A stretch of 46,731 nucleotides of DNA from Bacillota bacterium (GTDB lineage: Bacteria > Eremiobacterota > SpSt-956 > JAKJGF01). Shown here piece by piece: positions 33,430 to 41,814 of the stretch. Every line of letters starts with the position of its first letter. The stretch's first letter is position 1. The stretch is from contig JAKPQU010000246.1 of NCBI GenBank assembly GCA_029555925.1, positions 1 through 46,731 of the forward strand, given 5' to 3'. Both the position numbers and the translations under genes were made by a program. Below the pieces are notes generated by a model. The model did no database searches and was not told the DNA's origin. It worked only from the letters and a program-made list of their open reading frames with translations.

Positions 33430-33510
33430 GTAGTGAGTCGTGAGTAGGGGCGTTTTATTAAATGCCCTGAGATGAAATACGCATCACCTGTCACGCGTTA
33501 CGCGTCACGA
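33424..33510. repeat. Heptad array with alternative hairpin core
   Basis: The left arm is GTGAGTA, GTGAGTC and GTGAGTA, beginning in the HEAT gene stop. The core GGGGCGTTT-TATT-AAATGCCC has a stem with one G-T pair. The right arm is ATCACCT, GTCACGC, GTTACGC and GTCACG. Confidence 0.93.
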
Positions 33511-33527
33511 AAATAGGAGGATTATTT

Positions 33528-34610
33528 ATGATTGAATCAATAAAAATAATAGAATTTTTCAATTATGCGACAGAACAGAGAGCGTCTGACATACACCTTT
33601 ACACAGGGGCTTTTCCCATGTTCAGACTTCATGGAAAACTCTACAGAGCAGAAGAATATGGCATAATAAATAAAGAAGAAATAAGACAGCTTATATTCAA
33701 TATAACAGATGATTTTCAAAAAGCAAAATTCTTCTCAGAAAACCTTGATGATATAGATTTCAGTGTAGACATACCGGGAGCAGGCAGGTTCAGGGTAAAT
33801 GTATTCAGATGCAGCATGGGAGATGCCCTTGTATTCAGAGTAATACCAAGTAGAATCCCTCTGATAGAAGAACTCGGATTGCCACAGTCTATTGAAGAAT
33901 TGATAAGGACAAGACACAGCGGACTTCTTCTCGTAACAGGTAAAGCAGGGCATGGCAAAACTACTACAATAGCAGCAATAGTAGAATATATTAATAAAGA
34001 ATTCCCTTATAATATAATAACCATCGAAGATCCGATAGAATTCGTATTTGAGCCAAAAAAATCCCACATAAGTCAGAGACAGGTGGGAGAACATTCAAAC
34101 TCCTATCATCAGGCCATAAAAAGTTCCCTTAGAGAAGACCCTGATGTTATACTGATAGGGGAAATAAGAGATTATGATACTGCATCTATGACCATACAGG
34201 CTGCAGAAACAGGACCGATGGTTATTTCAACACTTCATACAAGAAGTGCCGTAGAAACAATAGGAAGATTTGTAAATTTCTTTCCTGAAGACCATCGTCT
34301 GAATATAAGATTTCTACTGGCAGATTGTATGCAGGGAATAATTTCTCAGACTTTAGTGCCCAGAGTAGACAGATCAGGAAGAATCCTCGCAGCAGAAATA
34401 ATGATGGGAACCACAGCAATAAGCACACTGATCAGGGATGATAAATCACAGCTTATGTATGCCACCATGGAAACAGGAGCAAAAGACGGAATGCAAACGC
34501 TGGATTTCAACCTGAAAACCCTTATGGAAGAAGGAAAAATTGATCCTAAAGATGCATTTCGATTCTGCCATGATAAGAAGAGATTCCTCTATTATCTGGA
34601 TAAAATGTAG
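33528..34610 (+). CDS. PilT-like type IV pilus retraction ATPase
   Basis: A 360-residue secretion ATPase of the PilT/PilU group. It begins like PilT (EQRASDIHLYTGAFPMFRLHGKL), has Walker A GKAGHGKTT near 139 instead of the usual GPTGSGKST, an Asp box ITIEDPIEFVF, Walker B PDVILIGEIRDYDT near 208 and the His box ISTLHTRSAVETIGRF near 233. PilT hexamers depolymerise pili to retract them, powering twitching motility. No PilB, pilin or PilC gene is in the window. It sits downstream of two HEAT proteins and may form an operon with them, separated by a 98-bp array. GGAGGATT precedes the ATG. Confidence 0.9.
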   Translation: MIESIKIIEFFNYATEQRASDIHLYTGAFPMFRLHGKLYRAEEYGIINKEEIRQLIFNITDDFQKAKFFSENLDDIDFSVDIPGAGRFRVNVFRCSMGDALVFRVIPSRIPLIEELGLPQSIEELIRTRHSGLLLVTGKAGHGKTTTIAAIVEYINKEFPYNIITIEDPIEFVFEPKKSHISQRQVGEHSNSYHQAIKSSLREDPDVILIGEIRDYDTASMTIQAAETGPMVISTLHTRSAVETIGRFVNFFPEDHRLNIRFLLADCMQGIISQTLVPRVDRSGRILAAEIMMGTTAISTLIRDDKSQLMYATMETGAKDGMQTLDFNLKTLMEEGKIDPKDAFRFCHDKKRFLYYLDKM

Positions 34611-34614
34611 TTAT

Positions 34615-34651
34615 CGTAACGCGTGACGCGTTACGCGTTACGCGTCACGTC
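34615..34651. repeat. Heptad array between convergent genes
   Basis: GTAACGC, GTGACGC, then TTACGCG twice and TCACG. It lies 5 bp after the PilT-like stop on the plus strand, and supplies Arg-Asp-Ala and the TAA stop of the minus-strand TPR frame. Confidence 0.95.
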
Positions 34652-35399
34652 CCCACAGCCCTTTTATCCTGGACAGGAATTTTAATAAATTGTTTGGCGG
34701 CTGTAAAGTTTCCAGTAACTGAGAGGCTTCGATTGCATAATTACCCTGGGGATTTTTTTCTATATATTCGGTAAAATATTGAATGGCTTTTTTTACATTT
34801 TTTTGCTTTAAAGCCAGATTTCCCCGCATAAAAGGAGTTTCCTGGTGTTCAGGAAGTACAGTTATTATTTTGTTATAATAATCCACTTCTTCAGTTAACA
34901 TTTCTTTTTGAGCATATTCCTGAGCCATCTTATAACAGGAACTTAAAAACACATCCTGTAAAACAGTGGAAGAAGGGGATGATTTTAAAGCTTCTTCATA
35001 GGTTTTTATCGTATTATTTAATTCCCCTTTATCCTCATAGACTCTACCCATAAATAATATGACATCAATCTGATTCTTATCAAGTTTATAAGCCTTTTCA
35101 AAATGTATTATGGCATCATTAAAGGCTCCTGAATACAAATAAAGTAACCCGAGATGAAATCTCACTTTAAGCCTGTCAGGTTCTTTTAAAAATTCTACAA
35201 CAAGTTCCTTGAGAGAAGGATAATATAAATCCTTATTTTCAGGAAGAAGGTCCCTGTAGCCGTCAATATTTTCTTCAATAAGACCGACTAAAAACCTTGC
35301 TACTTCACCTGTATTTCTCTTACCGGCAAGATCTATCAATGATTTCTGAAGACTATTTTTAACTGTTTTAGACTGTGTACTTTCATAAAGCTGAAACAA
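34638..35399 (-). CDS. TPR C-terminal part of a frameshifted kinase-HEAT-TPR gene
   Basis: A 253-residue frame that starts at a TTG with no ribosome site and lines up from its first residue with the protein at 36647-38734: FQLYESTQSKTVKNSLQKSLIDLAGKRNTGEVARFL against FEFYEKDVSKKVKDSIKSALIEIGSRRQNGEIVRFL. It holds a HEAT remnant then four TPR-like units (AIIHFEKAYKLDKNQ, TIKTYEEALKSSPS) and a FTEYIEKNPQG-like end. The preceding kinase frame (35414-36640) stops where this one should join. I read them as one gene split by a missing G (see 35435-35442). The last three residues are array-encoded. Confidence 0.75.
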   Translation of the reverse strand: MFQLYESTQSKTVKNSLQKSLIDLAGKRNTGEVARFLVGLIEENIDGYRDLLPENKDLYYPSLKELVVEFLKEPDRLKVRFHLGLLYLYSGAFNDAIIHFEKAYKLDKNQIDVILFMGRVYEDKGELNNTIKTYEEALKSSPSSTVLQDVFLSSCYKMAQEYAQKEMLTEEVDYYNKIITVLPEHQETPFMRGNLALKQKNVKKAIQYFTEYIEKNPQGNYAIEASQLLETLQPPNNLLKFLSRIKGLWGRDA

Positions 35400-35413
35400 T
35401 GGTTCTATAGCTC

Positions 35414-36640
35414 TTAAATCTCCAATCCTGCCAAGGGCCAGGCAGCATTTATCGTGACATACTCATCGTCCTGAGAAAGAGACATAATAAGAGGTTCTAT
35501 GGCACGATTATCACCTAAATCTCCGAGTGCACTGGCAGCATTTCTCCTGTTTTCATCATGAGGGTCTGACACCAGAATATTAATTAAATGGGGAACTATC
35601 TTTTTATCTTTTGAACCTTTTGACATGGAAATAATTTTCTTTGCATCCATTCCCGTATAAGGATCTTCCTGCTGTCTTGGTGGTGAAGACACCTTGATTT
35701 TTCGTGTCAGGTACTGGGATGATTTATCTATCTTAATCAGACCCATGAGGGCCTGTTTCATTTCCAGAGCAGATTTAAACCGCTCTTCAGTCTTGATCTT
35801 TACAGCAGTCATTACGACTGCATTTACTCTGTCCGAAATGTCAGGCCTGTATTTGCTGAGAGGTGGTATGGAAAAAGGAATAGGTGTAGAACCGGTAAGT
35901 AAATGATACATGGTAGCACCCAGGGAATATATATCGCTTCTCGCCTCAGGTTTTCCCCTGTACTGTTCGGGAGACATATAGCCGACTGTTCCTATGGCAG
36001 TCTTGGTAATGGATATATCTTCAGTACTCTGCAGGGTTCTGGCTATGCCAAAATCTATAAGTATAGCTTTATTATCACAGTTCCTTATCATTATATTAGA
36101 TGGTTTCATATCCCTGTATATTATCTGCGGAGTTCTGCTATGCAGATATTCCAGCACATCACATATCTGAATACTCCACTCCACTACTTCCTCTTCAGGA
36201 AGCCCTCCGTCCCCTCTTTCAGAGGCTATAGTGCTTAAATCCTGTCCTTCTATAAAATCCATAACCAGATAATATCGGCCTCCGATGGAAAAATAATCAA
36301 TAACGGAAGGCAGGTTAGTGTGACGCAATTCGGACAATATGTTGGATTCTCTCTTAAACCTTTTTATGGCTTCCTGCTGTTTCGTTTCATCCATAGAAAA
36401 ATTTATCAGTTCTTTTACCGCATATATGTCAGACGAATCCTTTATCCTGGCTTTATATACCGATCCCATACCGCCACTTTTTATTTTGTTTAAGATTTCA
36501 TATTTCTCCAGGAGGATAGAACCCTGAACAAGAGGCTTGAATTCTCTGGGGACATCGTCAAAAATAAAAGAGTTACCGCATTCACTGCAAAATTTCGCAT
36601 CTTTCTTATTCTCTACACCACATTCAGGGCACCGGAGCAT
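35414..36640 (-). CDS. Zinc-ribbon Ser/Thr kinase with HEAT repeats, truncated by frameshift
   Basis: A 408-residue frame. Residues 1-25 are a zinc ribbon (CPECGVENKKDAKFCSECG). The kinase domain covers about 45-300: SGGMGSVYKA, AVKELINF, IYRDMKPSNIM, DFGIARTL, SPEQYRGKPEARSDIYSLGATMYHLLTG. HEAT repeats follow (VPHLINILVSDPHDENRRNAASALGDLGD). Then the frame departs from its paralogue at INAAWPLAGLEI and stops. The paralogue reads VAWALGKLGD at this point and continues into TPRs. The ATG is 6 bp after the paralogue's stop, so both kinases are in one operon. The domain order suggests a cytoplasmic kinase whose HEAT and TPR parts recruit partners. Confidence 0.85.
   Translation of the reverse strand: MLRCPECGVENKKDAKFCSECGNSFIFDDVPREFKPLVQGSILLEKYEILNKIKSGGMGSVYKARIKDSSDIYAVKELINFSMDETKQQEAIKRFKRESNILSELRHTNLPSVIDYFSIGGRYYLVMDFIEGQDLSTIASERGDGGLPEEEVVEWSIQICDVLEYLHSRTPQIIYRDMKPSNIMIRNCDNKAILIDFGIARTLQSTEDISITKTAIGTVGYMSPEQYRGKPEARSDIYSLGATMYHLLTGSTPIPFSIPPLSKYRPDISDRVNAVVMTAVKIKTEERFKSALEMKQALMGLIKIDKSSQYLTRKIKVSSPPRQQEDPYTGMDAKKIISMSKGSKDKKIVPHLINILVSDPHDENRRNAASALGDLGDNRAIEPLIMSLSQDDEYVTINAAWPLAGLEI
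35435..35442 (-). other. One-base frameshift site within the kinase-HEAT-TPR gene
   Basis: On the minus strand this reads CCTGGCCCTTGG. The paralogue (near 37488) reads CCTGGGCCCTTGG, with one more G. Adding it joins 35414-36640 and 34638-35399 into a frame of about 667 residues, near the paralogue's 695. It may be a true mutation or a homopolymer error in the sequence. Confidence 0.85.
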
Positions 36641-36646
36641 AGTAAC

Positions 36647-38734
36647 TTACCTTTTACGCTTATCCCTGAATTTTTTAACAGGTTCAGGCGTATCTTTCCT
36701 CTTAAAAAGTTCTTTTATAGTGGAGAAAATTCTAACGAAGATATTTTGCTGAAGGTCTTTTATGTAATCCTGAGCTTCCTGTGCATATCTTCTGCCGCCA
36801 TGCTCAAGGTATTCCGTAAAATACTTAAGAGCTTCTTTATTATTTTTCTGTTTTATAGCAATAAGGCCACGAAAAAAAGAAGCATCAATATGGTCAGGGA
36901 AATCATCTATAATCTTATTATAGCCTTTCAGTTCCTCATCAAAGAGACATCTCTTGGCATCTTCCCTGGCAAGATCATAATAGGCATTTATCAACAGATC
37001 GTAAGTTTCTGTATAAGAAGAATCTAATTTCATAGCCAGTTCAAAATGTTCTATTGCTCTATCAATCTCTCTTTTTTCCTGATAAATTTTTCCTATAAAA
37101 AGAAGGGCTCCCGGGTGTTTTTTTTCTTTCATCCATCTGTGAGCTTTTTCAAAATGATTAAGAGCATAATTCTTCTGGCCTTTTGAATAATAAATAAGTC
37201 CGAGATGAAACTGAACAGTTACGCGGTCGTAATCTCTTATAGTCTCAATTAACAGATTTCTAAGAGAAGGGAAATAAAGAGAACTGTCATCGGGCAGTAT
37301 ATGGGCATATTCAGTAAAATCCTCATCAATAAGATTAAAAAGAAATCTTACTATTTCACCGTTCTGTCTCCTGCTTCCAATTTCTATAAGGGCACTTTTT
37401 ATAGAATCTTTTACTTTTTTACTTACATCTTTTTCATAAAATTCAAAGAGTGCTTCCGTAGCTTTCGTATCTCCTAATTTACCAAGGGCCCAGGCTACAT
37501 GAGTCAGAACATGCTCCTGTTCTTCCCCTTTAAGAGACTGTATAAGAGGTTCAACAGCCCTGTCATCTCCGAATTCTCCCAGACTTGTAGCAGCAGATCT
37601 GCGATTCTCATCATAGGGGTCATGGAGCAGGATATTAATCAAAGGCTCAACAATTCTTTTATCTCTGGCTCCTTTGGCCATAGCAATAATTTTTTTAGAA
37701 TCCAGTCCTGTATAAGGATCATCTGTATTACGGGCCACTGCAACAGAAGCTTTTAATCCTCTTGCTGCAGATGGTTTTTCTTTAACAGGAGGTGCGGGAG
37801 TCATATCAAAGCCGTCTACATCATCAGGATTAAAAATAAGGTCATCGATAGAGAGCTCTCCGGAGAGCACCCGGTACATCTCTTCTGCAGAGGAAAATCT
37901 ATTTTCAGGTTTAAGACTCAATGCTTTCTGTATTACTCTTTCCATCCAGGGAGAAACATCAGGCCTGAGTTCTCTTACAGGCGGAAATTTAAAGGGCATA
38001 CTTTCTTCTGCTACCAGAAGAAAATGCATGGTAGCCCCTAAAGAATAAATATCACTCCTTGGTTCAGGGTGTCCCTGATACTGCTCCATAGGTGCATACC
38101 CCAGGGTGCCAACAACTGTCTTCTGAGTATGACTCTGAAGATTGACATTTCTTGCCAGCCCAAAATCTATGAGCATTATACGGCTGTCACTATCTCTCAG
38201 GATAAGATTGGACGGTTTTAAGTCCCTGTGCAATATTGGCCTTGGCTGGGTATGCAGATAATCCAGCACATCACATACCTGAAGAGACCAGTCCAGTACA
38301 AGTTCTTCACTCAAACCCTTTTCCCCCGACTCAAAAATATAACTGTATAAATCCTTACCCTTTATGTAGTCCATAACCAGATAATATTTATCTTCTCCTG
38401 TATTAAAATAATCTATGACTCTTGGTATGGACGGATGATTTAAACCGGCAAGTAATTTAGCTTCTTCCATAAAGCGTTTGATTATATAATCTTTCTGCCC
38501 GCCCTGTCCGGAAGAAGTATTAAACATCTCCTTCACAGCACAGTGTTGATGAAATCTCGTATCAAAAGCCAGATAAACGGCCCCCATACCTCCGGCTTTT
38601 AACGCTTCCAGAATTTCATACCTGTTGTCCAGTAATGTTCCTGCCGGTAATCCATTGACAAAAAAACCACAATCAAGACAGACATTATTTTCATCATAAT
38701 TTGATCCACCGCAGTTGGAACAAATAATAGCCAT
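36647..38734 (-). CDS. Zinc-ribbon Ser/Thr kinase with HEAT and TPR domains
   Basis: A 695-residue protein, ATG at 38734. Residues 5-24 form a zinc ribbon (CSNCGGSNYDENNVCLDCG). The kinase covers about 35-295: AGGMGAVYLA, AVKEMFNT, LHRDLKPSNLIL, DFGLARNV, APMEQYQGHPEPRSDIYSLGATMH. HEAT repeats lie at about 350-450 (VEPLINILLHDPYDENRRSAATSLGEFGD). TPR-like units run from about 510 to 670 (AIEHFELAMKLDSS, ALKYFTEYLEHG), and the basic C-terminus contains KKFRDKRKR. There is no membrane helix, so it is cytoplasmic. HEAT parts resemble the HEAT proteins at 29305-33429, so the two groups could work together. It is the intact member of a tandem duplicate. Confidence 0.93.
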   Translation of the reverse strand: MAIICSNCGGSNYDENNVCLDCGFFVNGLPAGTLLDNRYEILEALKAGGMGAVYLAFDTRFHQHCAVKEMFNTSSGQGGQKDYIIKRFMEEAKLLAGLNHPSIPRVIDYFNTGEDKYYLVMDYIKGKDLYSYIFESGEKGLSEELVLDWSLQVCDVLDYLHTQPRPILHRDLKPSNLILRDSDSRIMLIDFGLARNVNLQSHTQKTVVGTLGYAPMEQYQGHPEPRSDIYSLGATMHFLLVAEESMPFKFPPVRELRPDVSPWMERVIQKALSLKPENRFSSAEEMYRVLSGELSIDDLIFNPDDVDGFDMTPAPPVKEKPSAARGLKASVAVARNTDDPYTGLDSKKIIAMAKGARDKRIVEPLINILLHDPYDENRRSAATSLGEFGDDRAVEPLIQSLKGEEQEHVLTHVAWALGKLGDTKATEALFEFYEKDVSKKVKDSIKSALIEIGSRRQNGEIVRFLFNLIDEDFTEYAHILPDDSSLYFPSLRNLLIETIRDYDRVTVQFHLGLIYYSKGQKNYALNHFEKAHRWMKEKKHPGALLFIGKIYQEKREIDRAIEHFELAMKLDSSYTETYDLLINAYYDLAREDAKRCLFDEELKGYNKIIDDFPDHIDASFFRGLIAIKQKNNKEALKYFTEYLEHGGRRYAQEAQDYIKDLQQNIFVRIFSTIKELFKRKDTPEPVKKFRDKRKR

Positions 38735-38762
38735 TTAAATTCTATAACCTTTCCGATGAATT

Positions 38763-38813
38763 GTGACGCGCGACGTGTGACGCGTAACGGATAAATCCTT
38801 TTAATCGTAACGC
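38763..38813. repeat. Degenerate heptad array, left-arm type
   Basis: GTGACGC, GCGACGT, GTGACGC and GTAACGG, then ATAAATCCTTTTAATCGTAACGC, which repeats the TAATC flank. It lies upstream of the kinase gene's start. Confidence 0.9.
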
Positions 38814-38890
38814 AAAAATTCTGACTATGTCATAAATTTCGTGTATATCTCTGTTAAAGCCATGTTTCATGGTATACTTACACAAAACAT

Positions 38891-39313
38891 CTTAGTACCG
38901 CTACAGGTAAATTAGTAACCATTTATCAGCTTATGCCTGACAGGCTCTTACGAAGAAAAATAATTTGCCTTATTTAATTTGTTTTACAGACAATAAATTA
39001 ACCACTGGTTAATTTCTAATACTATAGAAAAAACTAATTTTTCTTCTCCAGAGCCCGCCAGGCATAAGCTTCTTACGGATACCATTTTACCTGTTACGGT
39101 ACTTAGTACCGATCCAGATAAATTAGTAACCATTTTATCAGCTTATGCCTGACAGGCTCTTACAAAGAAAAATAATTTGCCTTATTTAATTTGTTTTACA
39201 GACAATAAATTAACCACTGGTTAATTTCTAATACTATAGAAAAAACTAATTTTTCTTCTCCAGAGCCTGCCAGTCAGAAGCTTTTTACGAATACCCTTTT
39301 ACCTGTTACGGTA
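38891..39313. repeat. Tandem duplication of a 211-bp palindromic element
   Basis: Copies at 38891-39101 and 39102-39313 start CTTAGTACCG and are nearly identical; the second has one extra T, and a third copy begins at 39314. Each has long inverted arms: GTACCG-TACAGGTAAA, AGCTTATGCCTGACAGGCTC and GAAGAAAAAT on the left return inverted on the right. The CCTG/CAGG palindromes and AACCACTGGTT in the middle are also symmetric. No coding capacity. Confidence 0.9.
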
Positions 39314-39415
39314 CTTAGACTCTCTAAATTTTCTATATATTATACCAGAAAAATTCCTTAAATCCAATAGGATAGCGTTTTTTTACAACAGACAGTTTCA
39401 TTTTTGCTGGGAATC

Positions 39416-40135
39416 CTACTCCATACCAAGAGCCAGAAGAAGTATATGTAAAAACATCACCATCTCGGTAGAATTTGCTACTGTACCATAAAATATTTCT
39501 GAGCCGGAAAGAATATTTCCCCTCTTACTGACTACAAATTTGTCAATCCCCTGCAATATTTCCGAGGCCGTATCATCTAAAAATTTCATCTTCCCTTTTG
39601 CAGGTATATTTATACAGAGGCCTGTAATCTTTATATTCTGTCCCGTGCCCGGGATAATACCGCTTTCCATTTTCATAATCTTCGGTTTAAAAGAAACCTC
39701 AGACAGAAGTCCCAGCAGTTGAATATGAAGAACCGGCACAGAAAGGTTATAACTGCCTTCTCTATGAGCATCAAGGCAATCAAGAAGTATGTGTCCTCTT
39801 TCACCGATTACATCGCAGGTCAACAAAAATTCTTTCGCATGTTCAATCCATTCAGAGGATTGGTGAAACAGTAAAAGCCCGTCTGTCAATGAAAGTTTTT
39901 CCTTTTTTTCCAGGTAATGAACCAGAATAAAATCCATTACCTTTACGAGCATGGAGCGACAGAGTTTTTTCCATTTATCGGGCAACATATCAGAAATAGA
40001 ATCTATCTGCCTGTCTGCCATACGGCAGGCTAAATCCTGTCTCACATCACCATCTGATAGGTTTTTAAAAAAATCTTCTCTGTCTTTAAATTCCCTTTCA
40101 ATCAGATCAATAAGATCTAAATTAACTCCGAACAA
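39416..40135 (-). CDS. Unknown protein, alpha/beta
   Basis: About 239 residues if the TTG at 40135 is the start (GAGGTG at 6 bp). A GTG nine bases upstream is an alternative, and the longer frame to 40219 is clearly array-derived (ILTRYALRVTIITYHALRF). The first half is helical and charged (LDLIDLIEREFKDREDFFKNLSDGDV, WKKLCRSMLVKVMDFILVHYLEKKEKL). The second half is beta-rich (LLGLLSEVSFKPKIMKME, IKITGLCINIPAKGKMKFLDD). No signal peptide, membrane segment or catalytic motif is evident. I do not recognise it. It lies downstream of rsmI on the same strand. Confidence 0.65.
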   Translation of the reverse strand: MFGVNLDLIDLIEREFKDREDFFKNLSDGDVRQDLACRMADRQIDSISDMLPDKWKKLCRSMLVKVMDFILVHYLEKKEKLSLTDGLLLFHQSSEWIEHAKEFLLTCDVIGERGHILLDCLDAHREGSYNLSVPVLHIQLLGLLSEVSFKPKIMKMESGIIPGTGQNIKITGLCINIPAKGKMKFLDDTASEILQGIDKFVVSKRGNILSGSEIFYGTVANSTEMVMFLHILLLALGME

Positions 40136-40156
40136 AAAAGTCACCTCTTCATTAAA

Positions 40157-40262
40157 TCGTAATGCGTGATACGTGATAATCGTGACGCGTAACGCGTAAC
40201 GCGTAAGTATCCCTTTCACTCTTCACAACTCACTCTTCACTCTTCACTCTTCACGACTCACC
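40157..40262. repeat. Heptad array between rsmI and the unknown gene
   Basis: The left arm is GTAATGC, GTGATAC, GTGATAATC, then GTGACGC and GTAACGC twice. The right arm is TTCACTC, TTCACAA and TCACTCT units. The last TCACGACTCA supplies the Glu-Ser-TGA of rsmI. Confidence 0.93.
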
Positions 40263-41120
40263 CAATTCATCCTTTATAGAAAGATAAATTTTATATATAT
40301 CATTCTTTGAAACACCTGTAGCAGAAGCTACTTTCTTGATTGCTTCTTTACCATAAAAACCTTCGGAATAAAATATTCTAATCTGTTTCTTGATTTCCTC
40401 TTCACTTACTGGGTAAACTTCTTCTTTTCCTGAACAACCTTCAACAACAAGTGTAATCTCACCAATGATCTCTCTATCTTTCAACAAATCTATTAACAGA
40501 GAAATTTTCCCGCGCCAGCATTCTTCAAATTTTTTCGTAAGTTCTCTGCCCAAAAACAGTCTTCTGTCTCCCCATATATCAAGAATATCTTTTAAATCAT
40601 CACAGGCTCTGTGGGGAGAGAGAAAAAATACAACTGTTCTCGTTTCGTTTTTCAAATCCCTGAGTTTTTTTCTTCTGCTTTTACCATCTCTCGGTAAAAA
40701 TCCTTCAAATACAAAGACATCACATGGAAGACCTGATAAAACAATAGCCGTTGTAAGACTTGACGGTCCGGGAACAGCAATCAGGGGAACTTCTTCTTCT
40801 ATGCACCTGGCTATAAGTTCTTCTCCCGGGTCTGATATACCGGGCATGCCGGCATCTGACACAAGAGCTATATTCTTACCTGATTTAAGCCAGCCCATGA
40901 TCTGATCGATTTTACCCCTGCTGCTGTATTTATGATAACTTGTAAGAGGTGTTTTTATATTATATTTTTCTAAAATCTTAACTGTTCTTCTCGTATCTTC
41001 AGAAGCAATAAAATCTACTTCCCCGAGTATTCTGATGACACGAAAAGTTATATCCTCCAGATTACCTATGGGAGTGCCACATATATATAAAGTTCCGTTT
41101 GTTTCAGTATTTGTTTCCAC
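40251..41120 (-). CDS. rsmI: 16S rRNA (cytidine(1402)-2'-O)-methyltransferase
   Basis: A 289-residue protein, normal length. RsmI methylates the 2'-O of C1402 in 16S rRNA from S-adenosylmethionine, near the ribosomal P site. The tetrapyrrole-methylase fold is clear: LYICGTPIGNLEDITFR at 10, EDTRRTVKIL near 40, ALVSDAGMPGISDPGEELI near 90, VPGPSSLTTAIVLSGLPCDVFVFEGFLPR near 115 and LGRELTKKFEE near 190. A C-terminal domain of about 60 residues ends LYLSIKDELGES, with the last Gly-Glu-Ser and stop coming from a GGTGAGTCGTGA array junction. The ATG at 41120 is preceded by an A-rich stretch without a clear ribosome site. Confidence 0.96.
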   Translation of the reverse strand: METNTETNGTLYICGTPIGNLEDITFRVIRILGEVDFIASEDTRRTVKILEKYNIKTPLTSYHKYSSRGKIDQIMGWLKSGKNIALVSDAGMPGISDPGEELIARCIEEEVPLIAVPGPSSLTTAIVLSGLPCDVFVFEGFLPRDGKSRRKKLRDLKNETRTVVFFLSPHRACDDLKDILDIWGDRRLFLGRELTKKFEECWRGKISLLIDLLKDREIIGEITLVVEGCSGKEEVYPVSEEEIKKQIRIFYSEGFYGKEAIKKVASATGVSKNDIYKIYLSIKDELGES

Positions 41121-41144
41121 GTTAAAACATTATAACATGTTAGC

Positions 41145-41195
41145 GGTAACGCGTGACAGGTCATGCTTTACCCGTCACGCGTCACGCGTCACGCC
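41145..41195. repeat. Heptad array between ndk and rsmI
   Basis: Left units GTAACGC and GTGACAG, then right units TTTACCC, GTCACGC three times. The last unit abuts the ndk stop on the minus strand. Confidence 0.93.
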
Positions 41196-41662
41196 CTAAT
41201 CCCCGATTCCTCTTTATTTCCGCTCCATATTTCAGAAACTACGTTATATTCAAAAATTTCATTCCTATCAAAAAATATAGAAATTTCTCTTTCTGCATTT
41301 TCAGGACTGTCAGAAGCATGAACTATATTCAACTGCACACTTGTAGCGAAATCACCTCTTAATGTTCCAGGCGCCGCTTCTTCCGGTCTTGTGGCTCCAA
41401 TAATCTTACGAACCAGCCCTATAGCCATCCTGCCTTCCAGTACCATAGCTACCAGAGGAGAAGATGTCATAAACTGAACAGTCGGTTCATAAAAACTCTT
41501 TCCCTTATGAGGGGCATATAATTCTCCTGCCTTTTCAGAAGACAGTTTCATAAGTTTGAGAGCCGCCAGCTTAAGTCCTTTCTCTTCAAATCTGGATATA
41601 ACTTTCCCAATCAAACCTCTCTGCACCGCATCAGGTTTAACTATTAATAACGTCCTTTCCAT
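41189..41662 (-). CDS. ndk: Nucleoside diphosphate kinase
   Basis: A 157-residue protein, slightly longer than the usual 140-150. Ndk transfers the terminal phosphate among nucleoside di- and triphosphates through a phosphohistidine; the active-site His lies in NIVHASDS near residue 116. Other conserved parts are TLLIVKPDAVQRGLIGKVISRFE, HKGKSFYEPTVQFMTSSPLVAMVLEG and GATRPEEAAPGTLRGDF. The extra residues are a C-terminal tail after the usual SEIW (GNKEESGIRA), of which the last Ala-stop is array-encoded. GGAGGA precedes the ATG at 41662. A MITE-like element starts about 20 bp upstream, and ndk probably forms an operon with rsmI. Confidence 0.97.
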   Translation of the reverse strand: MERTLLIVKPDAVQRGLIGKVISRFEEKGLKLAALKLMKLSSEKAGELYAPHKGKSFYEPTVQFMTSSPLVAMVLEGRMAIGLVRKIIGATRPEEAAPGTLRGDFATSVQLNIVHASDSPENAEREISIFFDRNEIFEYNVVSEIWSGNKEESGIRA

Positions 41663-41682
41663 GTTTTCCTCCTTAAACATTT

Positions 41683-41814
41683 TATAGCTAATTTCATAAC
41701 AAATTATAATCAAGAAGGAATGAAAAATGAGTAGTAAATAGTGAATAAATTACCATTCTTTTCACTTTTCACTTTTCACTTTTCACTCTAATTAAAGTTA
41801 TGACATACACTATA
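41683..41814. mobile_element. MITE-like palindromic element C
   Basis: The left end TATAGCTAATTTCATAAC and the right end AAGTTATGACATACACTATA are inverted copies related to elements A, B and D. The interior has GAGTA-GTAAATA-GTGAATA on the left and TTTTCAC four times on the right (to 41788). It separates ndk from the unknown gene at 41957. Confidence 0.78.

Noticed and set aside
38881..39320. tRNA or group II intron in the 38.7-39.4 kb spacer
   Set aside because: The structure is a simple tandem palindrome without anticodon arm, T-loop bases or a domain V motif.
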